The position numbers and the translations under genes were made by a program. The notes beneath the pieces are model-generated. The model worked only from the letters and a program-made list of their open reading frames with translations. It made no database searches and was not told the DNA's origin. From Salinisphaera sp035690525 (GTDB lineage: Bacteria > Pseudomonadota > Gammaproteobacteria > Nevskiales > Salinisphaeraceae), in NCBI RefSeq assembly GCF_035690525.1, contig NZ_DASSKM010000071.1:1-21794 (forward strand): a DNA stretch of 21,794 nt. Reading direction: 5' to 3'. Positions 1 to 8,700 of the stretch are shown piece after piece; the stretch's first letter is position 1, and each line of letters starts with the position of its first letter.

Positions 1-423
1 GCCCCAGTCGAGCGGCGTGAAAGCGCTCAACGTGGCCGGCAGGGCCCCGATCAGGGCCCAACTCAGCGTGAGATAGATCATCACGCCGGCAAATTTGCCG
101 AGCACCAGTTCGGTGGCCGAGGCGGGCGCGGCCAGCAGCAGTTCCAGGGTGCCGGTCTTTCGTTCCTCAGCGAAGGCGCGCATGGTCAGCAGCGGCACCA
201 CCAGCAGCAGGATGAGGGTCGCGAACCGGAACATGCCGGCGCCGACCATTTCCGATACGCCGTCGTAGGCATTCAAATGCCGGGGATTGAGCGAGATATC
301 GGTCAGCGACATCATGAACAACACGCCAACCAGAAGCTGGGTGAAACCGAGCAGCACCCAGGCCAGCGGCGAGGCGAACAGCCGCGCGGTCTCGTGACGG
401 GCGATGGCCGGCGCCGCGCTCAT
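1..423 (-). CDS. ABC-2 type transporter permease (partial, C-terminus outside window)
   Basis: This is the membrane subunit of an ABC exporter, partnering the ATPase encoded just upstream. I translated it by hand. It starts MSAAPAIARHETARLFASPL, followed by a hydrophobic helix (AWVLLGFTQLLVGVLFMMSL), a loop, a second helix (FRFATLILLLVVPLLTM), and the cytoplasmic motif RAFAEERKTGTLELLLAAP, which is characteristic of ABC-2 permeases; a third hydrophobic segment follows. The reading frame is open to base 1, so 141 codons are visible and the rest lies off the left edge. Its ATG overlaps the TGA of the ATPase gene as ATGA, which implies translational coupling. The layout resembles the GldA/GldF type of exporter found in many non-gliding proteobacteria. 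The substrate is unknown. Confidence 0.85.
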   Translation of the reverse strand, partial: MSAAPAIARHETARLFASPLAWVLLGFTQLLVGVLFMMSLTDISLNPRHLNAYDGVSEMVGAGMFRFATLILLLVVPLLTMRAFAEERKTGTLELLLAAPASATELVLGKFAGVMIYLTLSWALIGALPATLSAFTPLDWG

Positions 424-1364
424 GTGCGCGGTCTTTTCGCGTCGTCGCCGGCGCCGATCACGCGCATGAAGCGTTCCTCGAGGCTGGTCGGCCGGGCCGC
501 CAGCGTATGCAGGCCCCAACCGTGGGCGACCGCGTGCCCGGCCAGGGCAGTGCGGATATCACGGCCGGCTTGCGGACGGATCAGCCACTGCCCTCGGCCG
601 GTCTCGCGGACCTCGGCGACATCGGGCAAGGCGGAGAGAGTAGCCGTGTCCGGCCCGTGGGCGAGGCCGATTTCCAGCCAGTTCGCGTGCCGGGTCAGCT
701 CTTCGCGGCTGGCCTGAAACACCAGCCGCCCGCGATCCACGATCACGACATGCGAGGCCACGGCCTGGATCTCGCCGAGGATATGGCTGGAAATGATGAC
801 GCTGTGCTCGCGCGCCAGCCGGCCGATCAACTCGCGCACGCCGATCAACTGCGACGGGTCGAGCCCGGCGGTCGGCTCGTCGAGGATCAGCACATCGGGT
901 CGATGCACGATCGCCTGGGCCAGCCCGACGCGCTGGGCATAACCCTTGGACAGCGCGCCGATCAGGCGCCGCCCGACCTCGGTCAGACCGCAATCGGCCT
1001 TGGCGGCATTTATCGCCGCCGCGCGCCGGGCGCGCGAAGTGCCGCGCAGGCGCGCCGCGAAAGCAAGATATTCGTCGACCGTGAGCTCCGGGTAGACCGG
1101 TGGGCGTTCGGGCAAGTAGCCGAGATGACGCTTGGCCGCGCGCGGGCGCTCGACTAGGTCGATGCCGGCGATGGCCAGGCGGCCCGCGCTCGGCGCCAGG
1201 GTGCCGGCGAGCATGCGAAGTATGGTGGTCTTGCCGGCCCCGTTCGGCCCGAGCACGCCCAGCACGTGGCCGGCGCCGAGCCGCAGATCGACGTCGGCGA
1301 CGACGCGCCTGCCGCCGTAATCGCGCGCCAGCCCCTGCGCGGCCAGCAGCCAATCGCTTTCCAT
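420..1364 (-). CDS. ABC transporter ATP-binding protein (GldA-like)
   Basis: Cytoplasmic ATPase of the two-gene ABC exporter with the downstream permease. The protein has 314 residues. It contains Walker A GPNGAGKTT, the signature LSKGYAQR, Walker B LILDEPTAGLDPSQ and the switch histidine in SVIISSHIL. The C-terminal ~90 residues form the accessory domain common in ABC-2 exporter ATPases. I chose the ATG at 1364 rather than the upstream GTG-type start at 1382, because AGAGGGG lies about 2-3 bases before it and the ABC fold (LLAAQGLARDY) begins directly afterwards. The stop overlaps the permease start by four bases. An intrinsic terminator separates it from rpmG upstream, so it probably has its own promoter in the ~100-base gap, which I could not define. 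Confidence 0.9.
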   Translation of the reverse strand: MESDWLLAAQGLARDYGGRRVVADVDLRLGAGHVLGVLGPNGAGKTTILRMLAGTLAPSAGRLAIAGIDLVERPRAAKRHLGYLPERPPVYPELTVDEYLAFAARLRGTSRARRAAAINAAKADCGLTEVGRRLIGALSKGYAQRVGLAQAIVHRPDVLILDEPTAGLDPSQLIGVRELIGRLAREHSVIISSHILGEIQAVASHVVIVDRGRLVFQASREELTRHANWLEIGLAHGPDTATLSALPDVAEVRETGRGQWLIRPQAGRDIRTALAGHAVAHGWGLHTLAARPTSLEERFMRVIGAGDDAKRPRT

Positions 1365-1466
1365 GACCCCTCTCGAACCCACGGGCCGGCCCCTTGTCCG
1401 CCCGGCCCTCGACCATAGAGCGCCAGTTTAACCAAGGACCGGGCGACGGGCCGTTACGCCGGCCAC

Positions 1467-1490
1467 AAAAAAGCCGGCGCGTGCCGGCTT
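1467..1490 (-). terminator. Intrinsic terminator of rpmB-rpmG
   Basis: A perfect 8-bp stem (AAGCCGGC/GCCGGCTT) with a 4-base loop occupies 1471-1490. On the minus strand it is followed by a run of six T (1467-1472). It lies 38 bases after the rpmG stop and ends the ribosomal protein operon before the ABC genes. Confidence 0.9.
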
Positions 1491-1527
1491 ATTCGTGACG
1501 CAATCGCGATTGCATTCTCAACCGCGG

Positions 1528-1683
1528 TTACTTGATCTTGGCTTCCTTGAAGGTCACGTGCTTGCGCGCCTTCGGGTCGTATTTCTTCATCTCGAGCTTG
1601 TCGGGGCTGTTCCGTTTGTTCTTGTACGTGGTGTAGAAGAACCCGGTGTCCGCGGTCGAGACCATGCGAATCTTTTCGCGCAT
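1528..1683 (-). CDS. rpmG: 50S ribosomal protein L33
   Basis: Large-subunit ribosomal protein of 51 residues, the normal length. The sequence begins MREKIRMVSTADTGFFYTT and ends with the lysine-rich HVTFKEAKIK. It contains no cysteine, so it is the zinc-independent (C-minus) form. The start ATG overlaps the TAA of rpmB (TAATG), which argues for coupled translation. The longer reading frame upstream of this ATG is only out-of-frame rpmB sequence. Order and orientation match the rpmB-rpmG operon of gammaproteobacteria. Confidence 0.97.
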   Translation of the reverse strand: MREKIRMVSTADTGFFYTTYKNKRNSPDKLEMKKYDPKARKHVTFKEAKIK

Positions 1684-1919
1684 TAGACTTTCTCCCCGCG
1701 CTTGCGCATCGCGGCAAGCACGCTGTCGATGCCTTGACGGTCGATGATGCGCATGCCCTTGGACGAGACCCGCAGGCGCACATAGCGCTGCTCGGCCTCG
1801 ACCCAAAACCGGTGCCAGTGCAGGTTGGGCACAAAGCGCCGCTTGGTCTTGTTGTGGGCGTGCGAGACGTTATAACCGGTAATCGGCCTTTTGCCGGTCA
1901 CCTGACAAATCTGGGACAT
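1683..1919 (-). CDS. rpmB: 50S ribosomal protein L28
   Basis: Large-subunit ribosomal protein, 78 residues, the usual length in this class. It starts MSQICQVTGKRPITGYN, with the family segment KTKRRFVPNLH and C-terminus AAMRKRGEKV. A strong Shine-Dalgarno AGGAG lies 7 bases before the ATG (plus-strand ctcct at 1927-1931). It is the first gene of the rpmB-rpmG operon and sits downstream of radC on the same strand, with a 170-base gap that contains a candidate promoter. Confidence 0.97.
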   Translation of the reverse strand: MSQICQVTGKRPITGYNVSHAHNKTKRRFVPNLHWHRFWVEAEQRYVRLRVSSKGMRIIDRQGIDSVLAAMRKRGEKV

Positions 1920-1965
1920 GCGAAAACTCCTGATCGCGCGCTTGTTCGGCGTCGGCGAGCCGCGT

Positions 1966-1994
1966 ATTTAACCATTAACGCGTTCGCGGTACAA
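1966..1994 (-). promoter_or_regulatory. Candidate sigma-70 promoter of rpmB-rpmG
   Basis: On the minus strand TTGTAC (-35, 1989-1994), a 17-base spacer and TTAAAT (-10, 1966-1971) lie about 50-75 bases before the rpmB start. The spacing is ideal and the position fits the gap between radC and rpmB. The -10 box matches consensus at only four of six bases. Confidence 0.5.
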
Positions 1995-2089
1995 CCGCCG
2001 TTCGTGGTTTTCTCTTGCTTAAGCCGTGAACGCTTTGTCCGGACGGGACGTTTCTGCGCGCAACGACATTGTCGCTAATTTTGTGCATG

Positions 2090-2764
2090 TCACATCATGC
2101 CGCGCTCCGCCAGGCTCGTCGTCGCTTCGCGGGCGACAATCACGTGGTCCAGCACTCGAATATCCACCAGCGCGAGGGCGTCGACCAGGCGCCGCGTGAT
2201 GTCGCGATCCGCCGCGCTCGGCTCGGCCACGCCCGAGGGATGATTGTGCGCCAGGATGACCGCCGCGGCATTGTGCGCCAATGCGGTTTTGACCACCTCG
2301 CGCGGGTAGACGGGCGCGCCGTCGATGGTGCCGCGGAACAACTCCTCGAAGGCGAGCACCCGGTTGCGGTTGTCGAGAAACAGGCAGGCGAAGATTTCGT
2401 GTTCGACGCGCGCCAGCCGTAGCGCGAGGTAGGCGCGTGTGGCCGACGGATCGCTCAACGCATCGCGCTCGCGTACGGTCTCGCCGGCGTGGCGCCGCGC
2501 CATCTCCAGAACCGCCTGTAGCTGCGCGTATTTGGCTTCGCCGAGGCCGCGCCCGGCGGTGAACCGCGCCCGGTCGGCGGACAGCAGGGCGTCGAGGCTG
2601 CCGTAGTCGGTCAAAAGCCGTCGCGCCAGATCGACCGCGCTCATGCCGGCGACGCCGGTACGCAGGAATATCGCCAGCAGCTCGGCGTCCGACAACGCGC
2701 CCGCGCCGCGCGCCAGCAGCTTCTCGCGCGGCCGTTCGGTGGCCGGCCAGTCCGTGATTCGCAT
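2090..2764 (-). CDS. radC: RadC family JAMM/MPN-domain protein
   Basis: Protein of 224 residues, the normal RadC length. The N-terminal ~100 residues hold a helix-hairpin-helix-like region (RPREKLLARGAGALSDAE, then GLGEAKYAQL). The C-terminal part carries the JAMM metal-binding motif: H173-N-H175-P-S-G, then S183 and D186 (H-x-H-x7-S-x2-D). The old name reflects a DNA-repair phenotype later attributed to recG; the biochemical role is not established. The ATG is preceded by GGGGGG about 6-7 bases upstream. The gene is divergent from coaBC, as in E. coli (yicR/dfp), with 72 bases between the starts. Confidence 0.95.
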   Translation of the reverse strand: MRITDWPATERPREKLLARGAGALSDAELLAIFLRTGVAGMSAVDLARRLLTDYGSLDALLSADRARFTAGRGLGEAKYAQLQAVLEMARRHAGETVRERDALSDPSATRAYLALRLARVEHEIFACLFLDNRNRVLAFEELFRGTIDGAPVYPREVVKTALAHNAAAVILAHNHPSGVAEPSAADRDITRRLVDALALVDIRVLDHVIVAREATTSLAERGMM

Positions 2765-2823
2765 CTATTTCCCCCCGTGAAGCGGTGTTCGGCCCACGCC
2801 TCATCGAGCGCGGACTTCCCGGG

Positions 2824-2829
2824 TACAAT
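2824..2829 (+). promoter_or_regulatory. Candidate -10 element for coaBC
   Basis: TACAAT (five of six consensus bases) ends 7 bases before the coaBC ATG at 2837. No good -35 box is visible 16-18 bases upstream. Transcription from this box would begin at or within a base or two of the ATG, so the message would be almost leaderless. Confidence 0.45.
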
Positions 2830-2836
2830 AGAACGC

Positions 2837-4030
2837 ATGCAAGCGCTGGCCCAACGTCGCGTGCTGCTCGGGGTGACCGGCAGCATCGCCGCCTACAAGA
2901 GCCCGATCCTCGTGCGCCGCCTGATCGAGGCCGGCGCGGACGTGCAGGTCGTGATGACCGACGCCGCGAAACGATTCGTCACCGCGATGACGCTGGCCAC
3001 GGTTTCCGGGCGCCCGGTGCGCGACGATCTCTGGGACGAATCCGCCGAGCTGTCGATGGGGCATATCGAGTTGGCGCGCTGGGCCGATCTGGTGCTCGTC
3101 GCGCCGGCCAGCGCGGATACGCTCGCACGACTGGCCGCCGGGCGCGCCGACGATCTGTTGTCCACGCTGTGTCTGGCGACGCGCGCCGAGATCGCGGTCG
3201 CGCCGGCGATGAATCAAGTGATGTGGGCGCATCCGGCCACACGCGCGAATATGGCGGCGTTGAGCGCGCGCGGCGTGGTCTGCATCGGCCCGGAAACCGG
3301 TGAACTCGCCGAGCGCGAGACCGGCGCCGGGCGCATGGCCGAGCCGGAAGCCATCCGCGATGCGCTTGCCGCCCGCTACGCCGATCACGGTGTTCTGGCG
3401 GGCCGGCGGGTCGTGGTCACCGCCGGGCCGACCCGGGAAGCGCTCGATCCGGTGCGCTATTTGACCAACCGCTCGTCGGGGCGCATGGGCTACGCGCTGG
3501 CGGCGGCGTGCGTGGCGGCGGGTGCGAAAGTTACGCTCGTTTCCGGGCCGACCACGCTGGAGGCGCCCGCGGGCGTGAAGCGGGTCGCGATCGAATCCGC
3601 CGGCGAAATGTTCGATGCCGTGATGACGGCGATGCCGGGCGCCGATGTTTTCATCGGCGCCGCCGCGGTCGCCGACTATCGCCCGGCCGAGGCGGCGGCC
3701 GACAAGATCAAGAAATCCGACGGCGAGGCCAGCCTGCGCCTGGCGCGCACGAAGGACATCATCGCCGAGGTCGCCGGCGCGTATCCCGATGTGTTCACGC
3801 TCGGCTTCGCCGCCGAAACCACGAACTTGGAAGCGGCCGCCCGCGACAAGCGCAAGCGCAAGGGGCTCTCGATGATCGCGGCCAATCGGGTCGGGCCGGA
3901 CAAGGCTTTCGGCCGTGACGACAACGAACTGCTGGTGATCTGGGACGACGGCGAAAAGCCTCTGGCCCGTGCCGCCAAGGCCGATCTGGCCCGCGATCTC
4001 GTTGCCCTGATCGGCGAGCGTCTGACCTGA
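2837..4030 (+). CDS. coaBC: Bifunctional phosphopantothenoylcysteine decarboxylase / phosphopantothenate-cysteine ligase
   Basis: Catalyses two successive steps of coenzyme A synthesis in the cytoplasm: CTP-dependent joining of 4'-phosphopantothenate to cysteine (CoaB), then FMN-dependent decarboxylation (CoaC). Length is 397 residues, normal for the fusion. The N-terminal CoaC half has VLLGVTGSIAAYK, catalytic H76 in MGHIELARWA, PASADT and the PAMNQVMW motif with N126. The C-terminal CoaB half has VVVTAGPTREALDPVRYLTN, SSGRMG, the DKIKKSDGE lysine motif (K290 region), GFAAET and AANRVG. I chose the ATG at 2837 because the flavoprotein fold starts a few residues later; the 20 upstream codons look like non-coding sequence. 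Odd point: residue 159, at the position of E. coli Cys158, is Glu (GELAERETGAGRM instead of the usual ACG). First gene of coaBC-dut-argB. Confidence 0.95.
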   Translation: MQALAQRRVLLGVTGSIAAYKSPILVRRLIEAGADVQVVMTDAAKRFVTAMTLATVSGRPVRDDLWDESAELSMGHIELARWADLVLVAPASADTLARLAAGRADDLLSTLCLATRAEIAVAPAMNQVMWAHPATRANMAALSARGVVCIGPETGELAERETGAGRMAEPEAIRDALAARYADHGVLAGRRVVVTAGPTREALDPVRYLTNRSSGRMGYALAAACVAAGAKVTLVSGPTTLEAPAGVKRVAIESAGEMFDAVMTAMPGADVFIGAAAVADYRPAEAAADKIKKSDGEASLRLARTKDIIAEVAGAYPDVFTLGFAAETTNLEAAARDKRKRKGLSMIAANRVGPDKAFGRDDNELLVIWDDGEKPLARAAKADLARDLVALIGERLT

Positions 4031-4072
4031 TATTCCCAAAATCACACTGGCTCAAACGACTCTGAATGGCCG

Positions 4073-4528
4073 ATGACGCAACTGCAGATGAAACGCCTCG
4101 ACGACCGCCTCGGTCGCGATTTTCCCATGCCCCGGCGCGCCACCGCCGGTTCGGCCGGCATCGATCTGCGGGCGATGATCGATACGCCGCTGTCGCTGGC
4201 GCCCGGCGCCTGCGAATTGCTGGCCACCGGGCTCGCGATTCATATCGCCGATCCGGGCCTCGCCGGCCTGATCCTGCCGCGCTCCGGGCTCGGGCATAAA
4301 CACGGTATCGTGCTCGGCAACGGCACCGGCCTGATCGACTCGGACTATCAGGGCGAACTCAAGGTTTCGGTCTGGAACCGGGCCGACGTCGCCTACGCCA
4401 TCGAACCCGGCGAGCGCATCGCCCAGCTCGTGCTGATCCCGGTGGTCGCCGCCGACCTCGCGCTGGTCGACGAGTTCGATACCAGCGCGCGCGGGATCGG
4501 CGGTTTCGGCTCGACCGGCGTGGCTTGA
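4073..4528 (+). CDS. dut: dUTP diphosphatase (trimeric dUTPase)
   Basis: Hydrolyses dUTP to dUMP and pyrophosphate, keeping uracil out of DNA and supplying dUMP for thymidylate synthesis. The 151 residues carry all five motifs of the trimeric family in order: I AGSAGIDLRA, II PRSGLGHKHG, III GNGTGLIDSDYQGE (with the catalytic Asp of GLIDSDY), IV GERIAQLVLIPV, and V RGIGGFGSTG in the mobile C-terminal arm. The start at 4073 gives an N-terminus matching the length of E. coli Dut (MTQLQMKRLDDRLG), although no strong ribosome-binding site precedes it. It lies 42 bases after coaBC and 25 before argB, so it is probably co-transcribed with both. Confidence 0.97.
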   Translation: MTQLQMKRLDDRLGRDFPMPRRATAGSAGIDLRAMIDTPLSLAPGACELLATGLAIHIADPGLAGLILPRSGLGHKHGIVLGNGTGLIDSDYQGELKVSVWNRADVAYAIEPGERIAQLVLIPVVAADLALVDEFDTSARGIGGFGSTGVA

Positions 4529-4553
4529 ATCACGGCGGACGAGGCAACGGCCC

Positions 4554-5486
4554 ATGGAGCACAACAGACGCATGTCCCTGAACCCCGAAGCCGCCGCGCG
4601 CGTCGCCCGCGTGCTCGGCGAAGCACTGCCCTATATCCGCCGTTTCGCCGGCAAGACCGTGGTCGTCAAGTATGGCGGCAACGCCATGATCGACCCGGAT
4701 CTCAAATCCGGTTTCGCCCGCGATATCGCGCTGATGAAGCTGGTGGGCTTCAACCCGGTGGTCGTACACGGCGGCGGCCCGCAGATCGGCAAAGTGCTGG
4801 AGCGTGTCGGCAAGCAAACCGAGTTCATCAAGGGCATGCGCGTGACCGACGAAGAAACCATGGACGTGGTCGAAATGGTGCTCGGCGGGCTGGTCAACAA
4901 GGAGATCGTCAATCTCATCAACCAGCACGGCGGGCGCGCGGTGGGCCTGACCGGCAAGGACGGCAACCTGATCTCGGCGCGTAAGCTGGCGCTGGTCGAG
5001 GACGAGACCGATCTGGGCTTGGTCGGCGAGGTCGCCGAGATCGACCCTCATATCGTCGAGCGTCTGGAAGCCGACGACTTCATCCCGGTGATCGCGCCGA
5101 TCGGCGTCGGCGCCGACGGGCGTAGCTACAACATCAACGCCGATCTGGTGGCCGGCCGGATCGCTTCAGTGCTGGGCGCCGAAAAGCTCATGCTGCTGAC
5201 CAACACGCCCGGCGTGCTCGACGCCGACGGCAATCTGTTGACCGGCCTCACGCCCGATCAGGTGCGTGAGCTGATCGAGACGCAAGTCATCCACGGCGGC
5301 ATGCTGCCCAAAATCGAATGCGCACTGGACGCCGTGGCCTCCGGCGTGCGCGCCGCGCATATCGTCGACGGGCGTGTGGAGAACGCGGTGCTGCTGGAGC
5401 TGTTTACCGATGCCGGCGTGGGTACGCTGATTCGCCGTACCGATGATGACGCCAAGCCGGCCGCGAACAATCCGGAGCCGGCGTAG
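4554..5486 (+). CDS. argB: Acetylglutamate kinase
   Basis: Phosphorylates N-acetyl-L-glutamate with ATP, the second step of arginine biosynthesis. Motifs include the nucleotide-binding VVKYGGNAM, VVVHGGGPQIG, the substrate region GMRVTDEETMDVVEMVLGG, GLTGKDGNL, SYNINADLVAG, LMLLTNTPGVL and GGMLPKIECAL. The N-terminal helix (AAARVARVLGEALPYIRRF), absent in the E. coli enzyme, is the feature of hexameric, arginine-inhibited kinases of the Pseudomonas type, so feedback inhibition by arginine is expected. GAGG at 4541-4544 supports the start at 4554; the ATG at 4572 (MSLNPEAA) aligns better with Pseudomonas ArgB and is the alternative. The C-terminal tail of ~12 residues is low-complexity and poorly conserved. 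Confidence 0.96.
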   Translation: MEHNRRMSLNPEAAARVARVLGEALPYIRRFAGKTVVVKYGGNAMIDPDLKSGFARDIALMKLVGFNPVVVHGGGPQIGKVLERVGKQTEFIKGMRVTDEETMDVVEMVLGGLVNKEIVNLINQHGGRAVGLTGKDGNLISARKLALVEDETDLGLVGEVAEIDPHIVERLEADDFIPVIAPIGVGADGRSYNINADLVAGRIASVLGAEKLMLLTNTPGVLDADGNLLTGLTPDQVRELIETQVIHGGMLPKIECALDAVASGVRAAHIVDGRVENAVLLELFTDAGVGTLIRRTDDDAKPAANNPEPA

Positions 5487-5518
5487 CGGTCGGAAAAGAC
5501 TGTTTCCCACCGGCTACG
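5482..5518 (+). terminator. Stem-loop at the end of argB (possible terminator)
   Basis: CGTAGC-GGT (5482-5490) can pair with ACC-G-GCTACG (5509-5518), with one bulged base, and an inner GGAAA/TTTCC stem (5492-5496 with 5503-5507) closes a 6-base loop. The structure overlaps the argB stop codon. There is no T run after it, so it may instead be a Rho-associated or message-stabilising hairpin. Confidence 0.35.
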
Positions 5519-5587
5519 GCAGCGACAACACCATCTTCTACAAGGAGACTGGCGATTCAAGATATTGAAATCGTAAGAATCCTGCAG

Positions 5588-5617
5588 TTGAGAGCGGCTT
5601 CGATACCCCAATTTAAT
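5588..5617 (+). promoter_or_regulatory. Candidate sigma-70 promoter for the SNF2 helicase gene
   Basis: TTGAGA (5588-5593) and TTTAAT (5612-5617) are separated by 18 bases, and each matches consensus at five of six positions. The site is in the AT-richer gap after argB and would give a leader of about 125 bases. That leader includes a perfect GGGCCGGC/GCCGGCCC hairpin (5705-5712 with 5721-5728) about 20 bases before the ATG. Apart from these elements I see no gene in 5487-5749; one 13-codon frame at 5632 lacks a ribosome-binding site. Confidence 0.45.
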
Positions 5618-5749
5618 ACGGAGCGCATCGCATGAGTTCATCCATCTTGGCGACGACTCGGGTATTACCCTGAAGCGACAGGAATAATCGCTCCCCGTAC
5701 TGACGGGCCGGCTCTGAGCGGCCGGCCCATGACCGCAGGCTGATCGCAC

Positions 5750-8700
5750 ATGGCCGATTTCGGACGCACATGGTGGGGCCGGCAGTGGCTGGCCGCTTTT
5801 GACGGCATCGACGAGGCCAATCGGCTGCCGCGCGGGCGGCGCTATGCGAACAACGGTTCGGTGCGCGCCATCGATATCGGCGATGCGGCCGTTACGGCCC
5901 GGGTTTTGGGTAGCCGTCCACAGCCGTATCAGGTCGAGGTGGCTCTGCCGGCGTTTTCGAAAACCGATCAGGACGTAATCCTGGCGACGGTGGAAAACAG
6001 CCCGGTGCTGTTGTCGCGCCTGCTGGGGCGTCAGTTACCGCCTCACGTGCAAAAGCTGCTCGAAGAGCGCAGTATCCGGCTGTTTCCGCGTTCCTGGCGC
6101 GATATCAAGGCGCGCTGTTCCTGTCCCGACGAGGCGCTGCCCTGCAAGCATATTGCGGCGGTGATCTATCTGCTGGCCAGCGAGATCGACAAGAATCCGT
6201 TCATCGTGTTCGCGCTCCACGGCATGGATTTGGCCGCCGCGCTGGAGGCGCGCGCGGGCGTGGCTCTCGCCTCGCTGGGCACGCTGCCCGTGCTGTCACA
6301 AGCTTGGTCGGACGAACCACAGATCGCGAGCTTCGAGCCGCCGACGAGCGAGGTATTCGCCGATATCGATCTGTCGCGGGTGCCGGCGGTCGAATCACGG
6401 ATTTTCACCATTTTGTCGGTGCAGCCGCTGTTCCACGGCAAGGATTTTCACCAGATATTGGCGACGCAGTACAAGCGCGCGCGTCGGGCCGTCCGCGCTT
6501 TCGACCGGGACGCCGAAGCCGACGGAGCCGAGGTCGAGCCGTTGGAGCGGCTGTCCGCGATCATCGACGACGGCGGCGCGCTCATCGAGATGCGCGCCGA
6601 CGACAAGCCGCTGTTCAAGGCGGTCCACAGGAAACGCGCGGCCGATCCGTTCGAAAATTTCTTGGGCCAACTGCATGCTTTGCCCGCCGAGCGCGAGCCG
6701 CGATTGGCGCACTCTGTTTTTCTCTGGCGCACGCTGCTGCGCTTCGCGCTCAAGCTGATCGAGCAGGGCGCCTATGTGCCGTGGGTGGGCGCGAACAGCC
6801 AGGATCGGACGCTTGTCGTCTGGCATCCGGCGCGGCTGTCCGCACCGGTCGACGAGTTGTTCGAGCGGTTGTGCGCGCTGTGCCCGCCGGATCTGGTACG
6901 ACTGGAAATCAAACACGGGCGCCGGCGCGTGCATTATTACGCCGATGCGCCGACCCAGCTTCTGGCCGCGCTGCATCTGCTGCTGGGTTTTTTCGTGCGC
7001 CGGGGCTTCGAGAGCACCGCCGAGGCGCGCGCCGACGATCCGGTCAAACGGTTGTTCTTCACCGGTCAGCCGGTGCGATTCGACCCGTTCGAAACCAGCG
7101 ATACGCCGCAGCTCATCAATCATTGGCTGCGCCGGCTGACCCTGGGCGAGCGTGCGCACCGGCTGCATCTGAGGGTCGATGAGCGCGGCGACGACGAACT
7201 GGGCGTGGCGCTGACCGTCGAGGGCGACGGCGGCTTTGCCGGCATATCCGACTGGCTCGCCCAAGCCGGCGGCGGCCAGGCCAAGGCGGCGGTGCTCGCC
7301 GATCTGGCGGTGCTCGCGGATTATTTCCCGGATGTCGAACGATTGTACGAATCCGAAGGCAGGCCGGACGACAGCGACGACGCGCTGGTTTATTCTCTGA
7401 GCGAGTTCACCCCGATCCTGCGCGAGGTGCTGCCGGCGTTGCGCATGCTGGGCATCGGCGTGATCCTACCCAAGGCGCTGCGCAATCTGACCCGCCCGCA
7501 GGCGAGCCTGTCGCTGTCCAGCTCGGATGCCGAGGCGTCGGTGAGCTATCTCAATCTCGACCGATTGCTGGATTTCGACTGGCAGGTTGCGGTGGGCGAC
7601 CGGCGCGTCTCCGTCGATGAATTTCGGCGGCTGGTGGAAAACGCCTCCGGGCTGGTGCGGCTATTCGACCGGTACGTCATGGTCGACGAGCGCGAGGTTT
7701 CCCAATTGCTGGACACGCTCGAAACGCCACCGGCCGAGCTGTCGCGCGCGGAGCTGCTCCAGGCGGGGCTGGCCGGCGAACTCGACGGCGCCGAAGTCGT
7801 AGCGCAGGACGATGCCCGGGAGTTGTTCGATCAGTTGATCCGGCCCGAGTCGCCGCCGCCGGTGCCCGACGCGCTCGAAGCCCAACTACGCCCGTACCAA
7901 AAACGCGGCTACGAGTGGCTGGCTCAGAACGCCCGGCTGGGCTTCGGCTCGCTGCTGGCCGACGACATGGGCCTGGGTAAAACGCTGCAAGTGATCGCGC
8001 TTCTACTCCATCTCAAGGAGACCGGAAGATTGGACAAGTCGAAAGCGCTGGTGGTGGTGCCGACCTCGCTTTTGACCAACTGGCGCCACGAGATCGAGCG
8101 CTTTGCGCCGACGCTGGCGGTCCGGATTTTCCACGGCCCGGGTCGAAAGTTAGCACTCGACGAACACGACGTGGTGCTGACCAGTTACGGCCTAGTGCGC
8201 AGCGACGCCAAAACGTTGGCCAAACCGCGCTGGGCGGTCATCGCCATCGACGAGGCCCAGAACATCAAAAATCCGGCGGCCGCTCAGACGAAAGCGATCA
8301 AGCGCTTGAAAGCCGGTATCAAGGTCGGCCTGTCCGGTACGCCGGTGGAAAACCGGCTGCGCGAATACTGGAGCGTATTCGATTTCATCAATCCGAAATA
8401 CCTGCGCAGCCAGAAGCATTTTGCGCAAGGCTTCGCCAACCCGATCGAGCGCGACCGCGATCAGGTCGCGCTGAACAAATTTCGCGACATCACGGCGCCT
8501 TTCATCCTCCGGCGACTGAAATCGGACAAGCGGATCATCGCCGACCTGCCCGACAAGATCGAGTCCAACCGCTATTGCACGCTTTCCCCGAAACAGGCCT
8601 CACTGTATCAGACCACTGTGGACACGATCATGAAGGATCTGGCCCGCAGCGAGGAGGACATCGAACGGCGCGGCATTATCTTCAAACTGCTCAACGCGCT

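Noticed and set aside
277..1366. Open frames on the plus strand opposite the ABC exporter genes
   Set aside because: All are antisense shadows of an intact ABC ATPase and permease; none has a family signature.
2801..4045. 414-codon open frame on the minus strand opposite coaBC
   Set aside because: Composition shadow: rich in Arg, Gly, His and Asp, with no motifs, whereas the plus strand encodes a full CoaBC.
5632..5673. Thirteen-codon leader peptide before the SNF2 gene
   Set aside because: No ribosome-binding site, no regulatory codon run, and the position is not supported by any attenuator structure.
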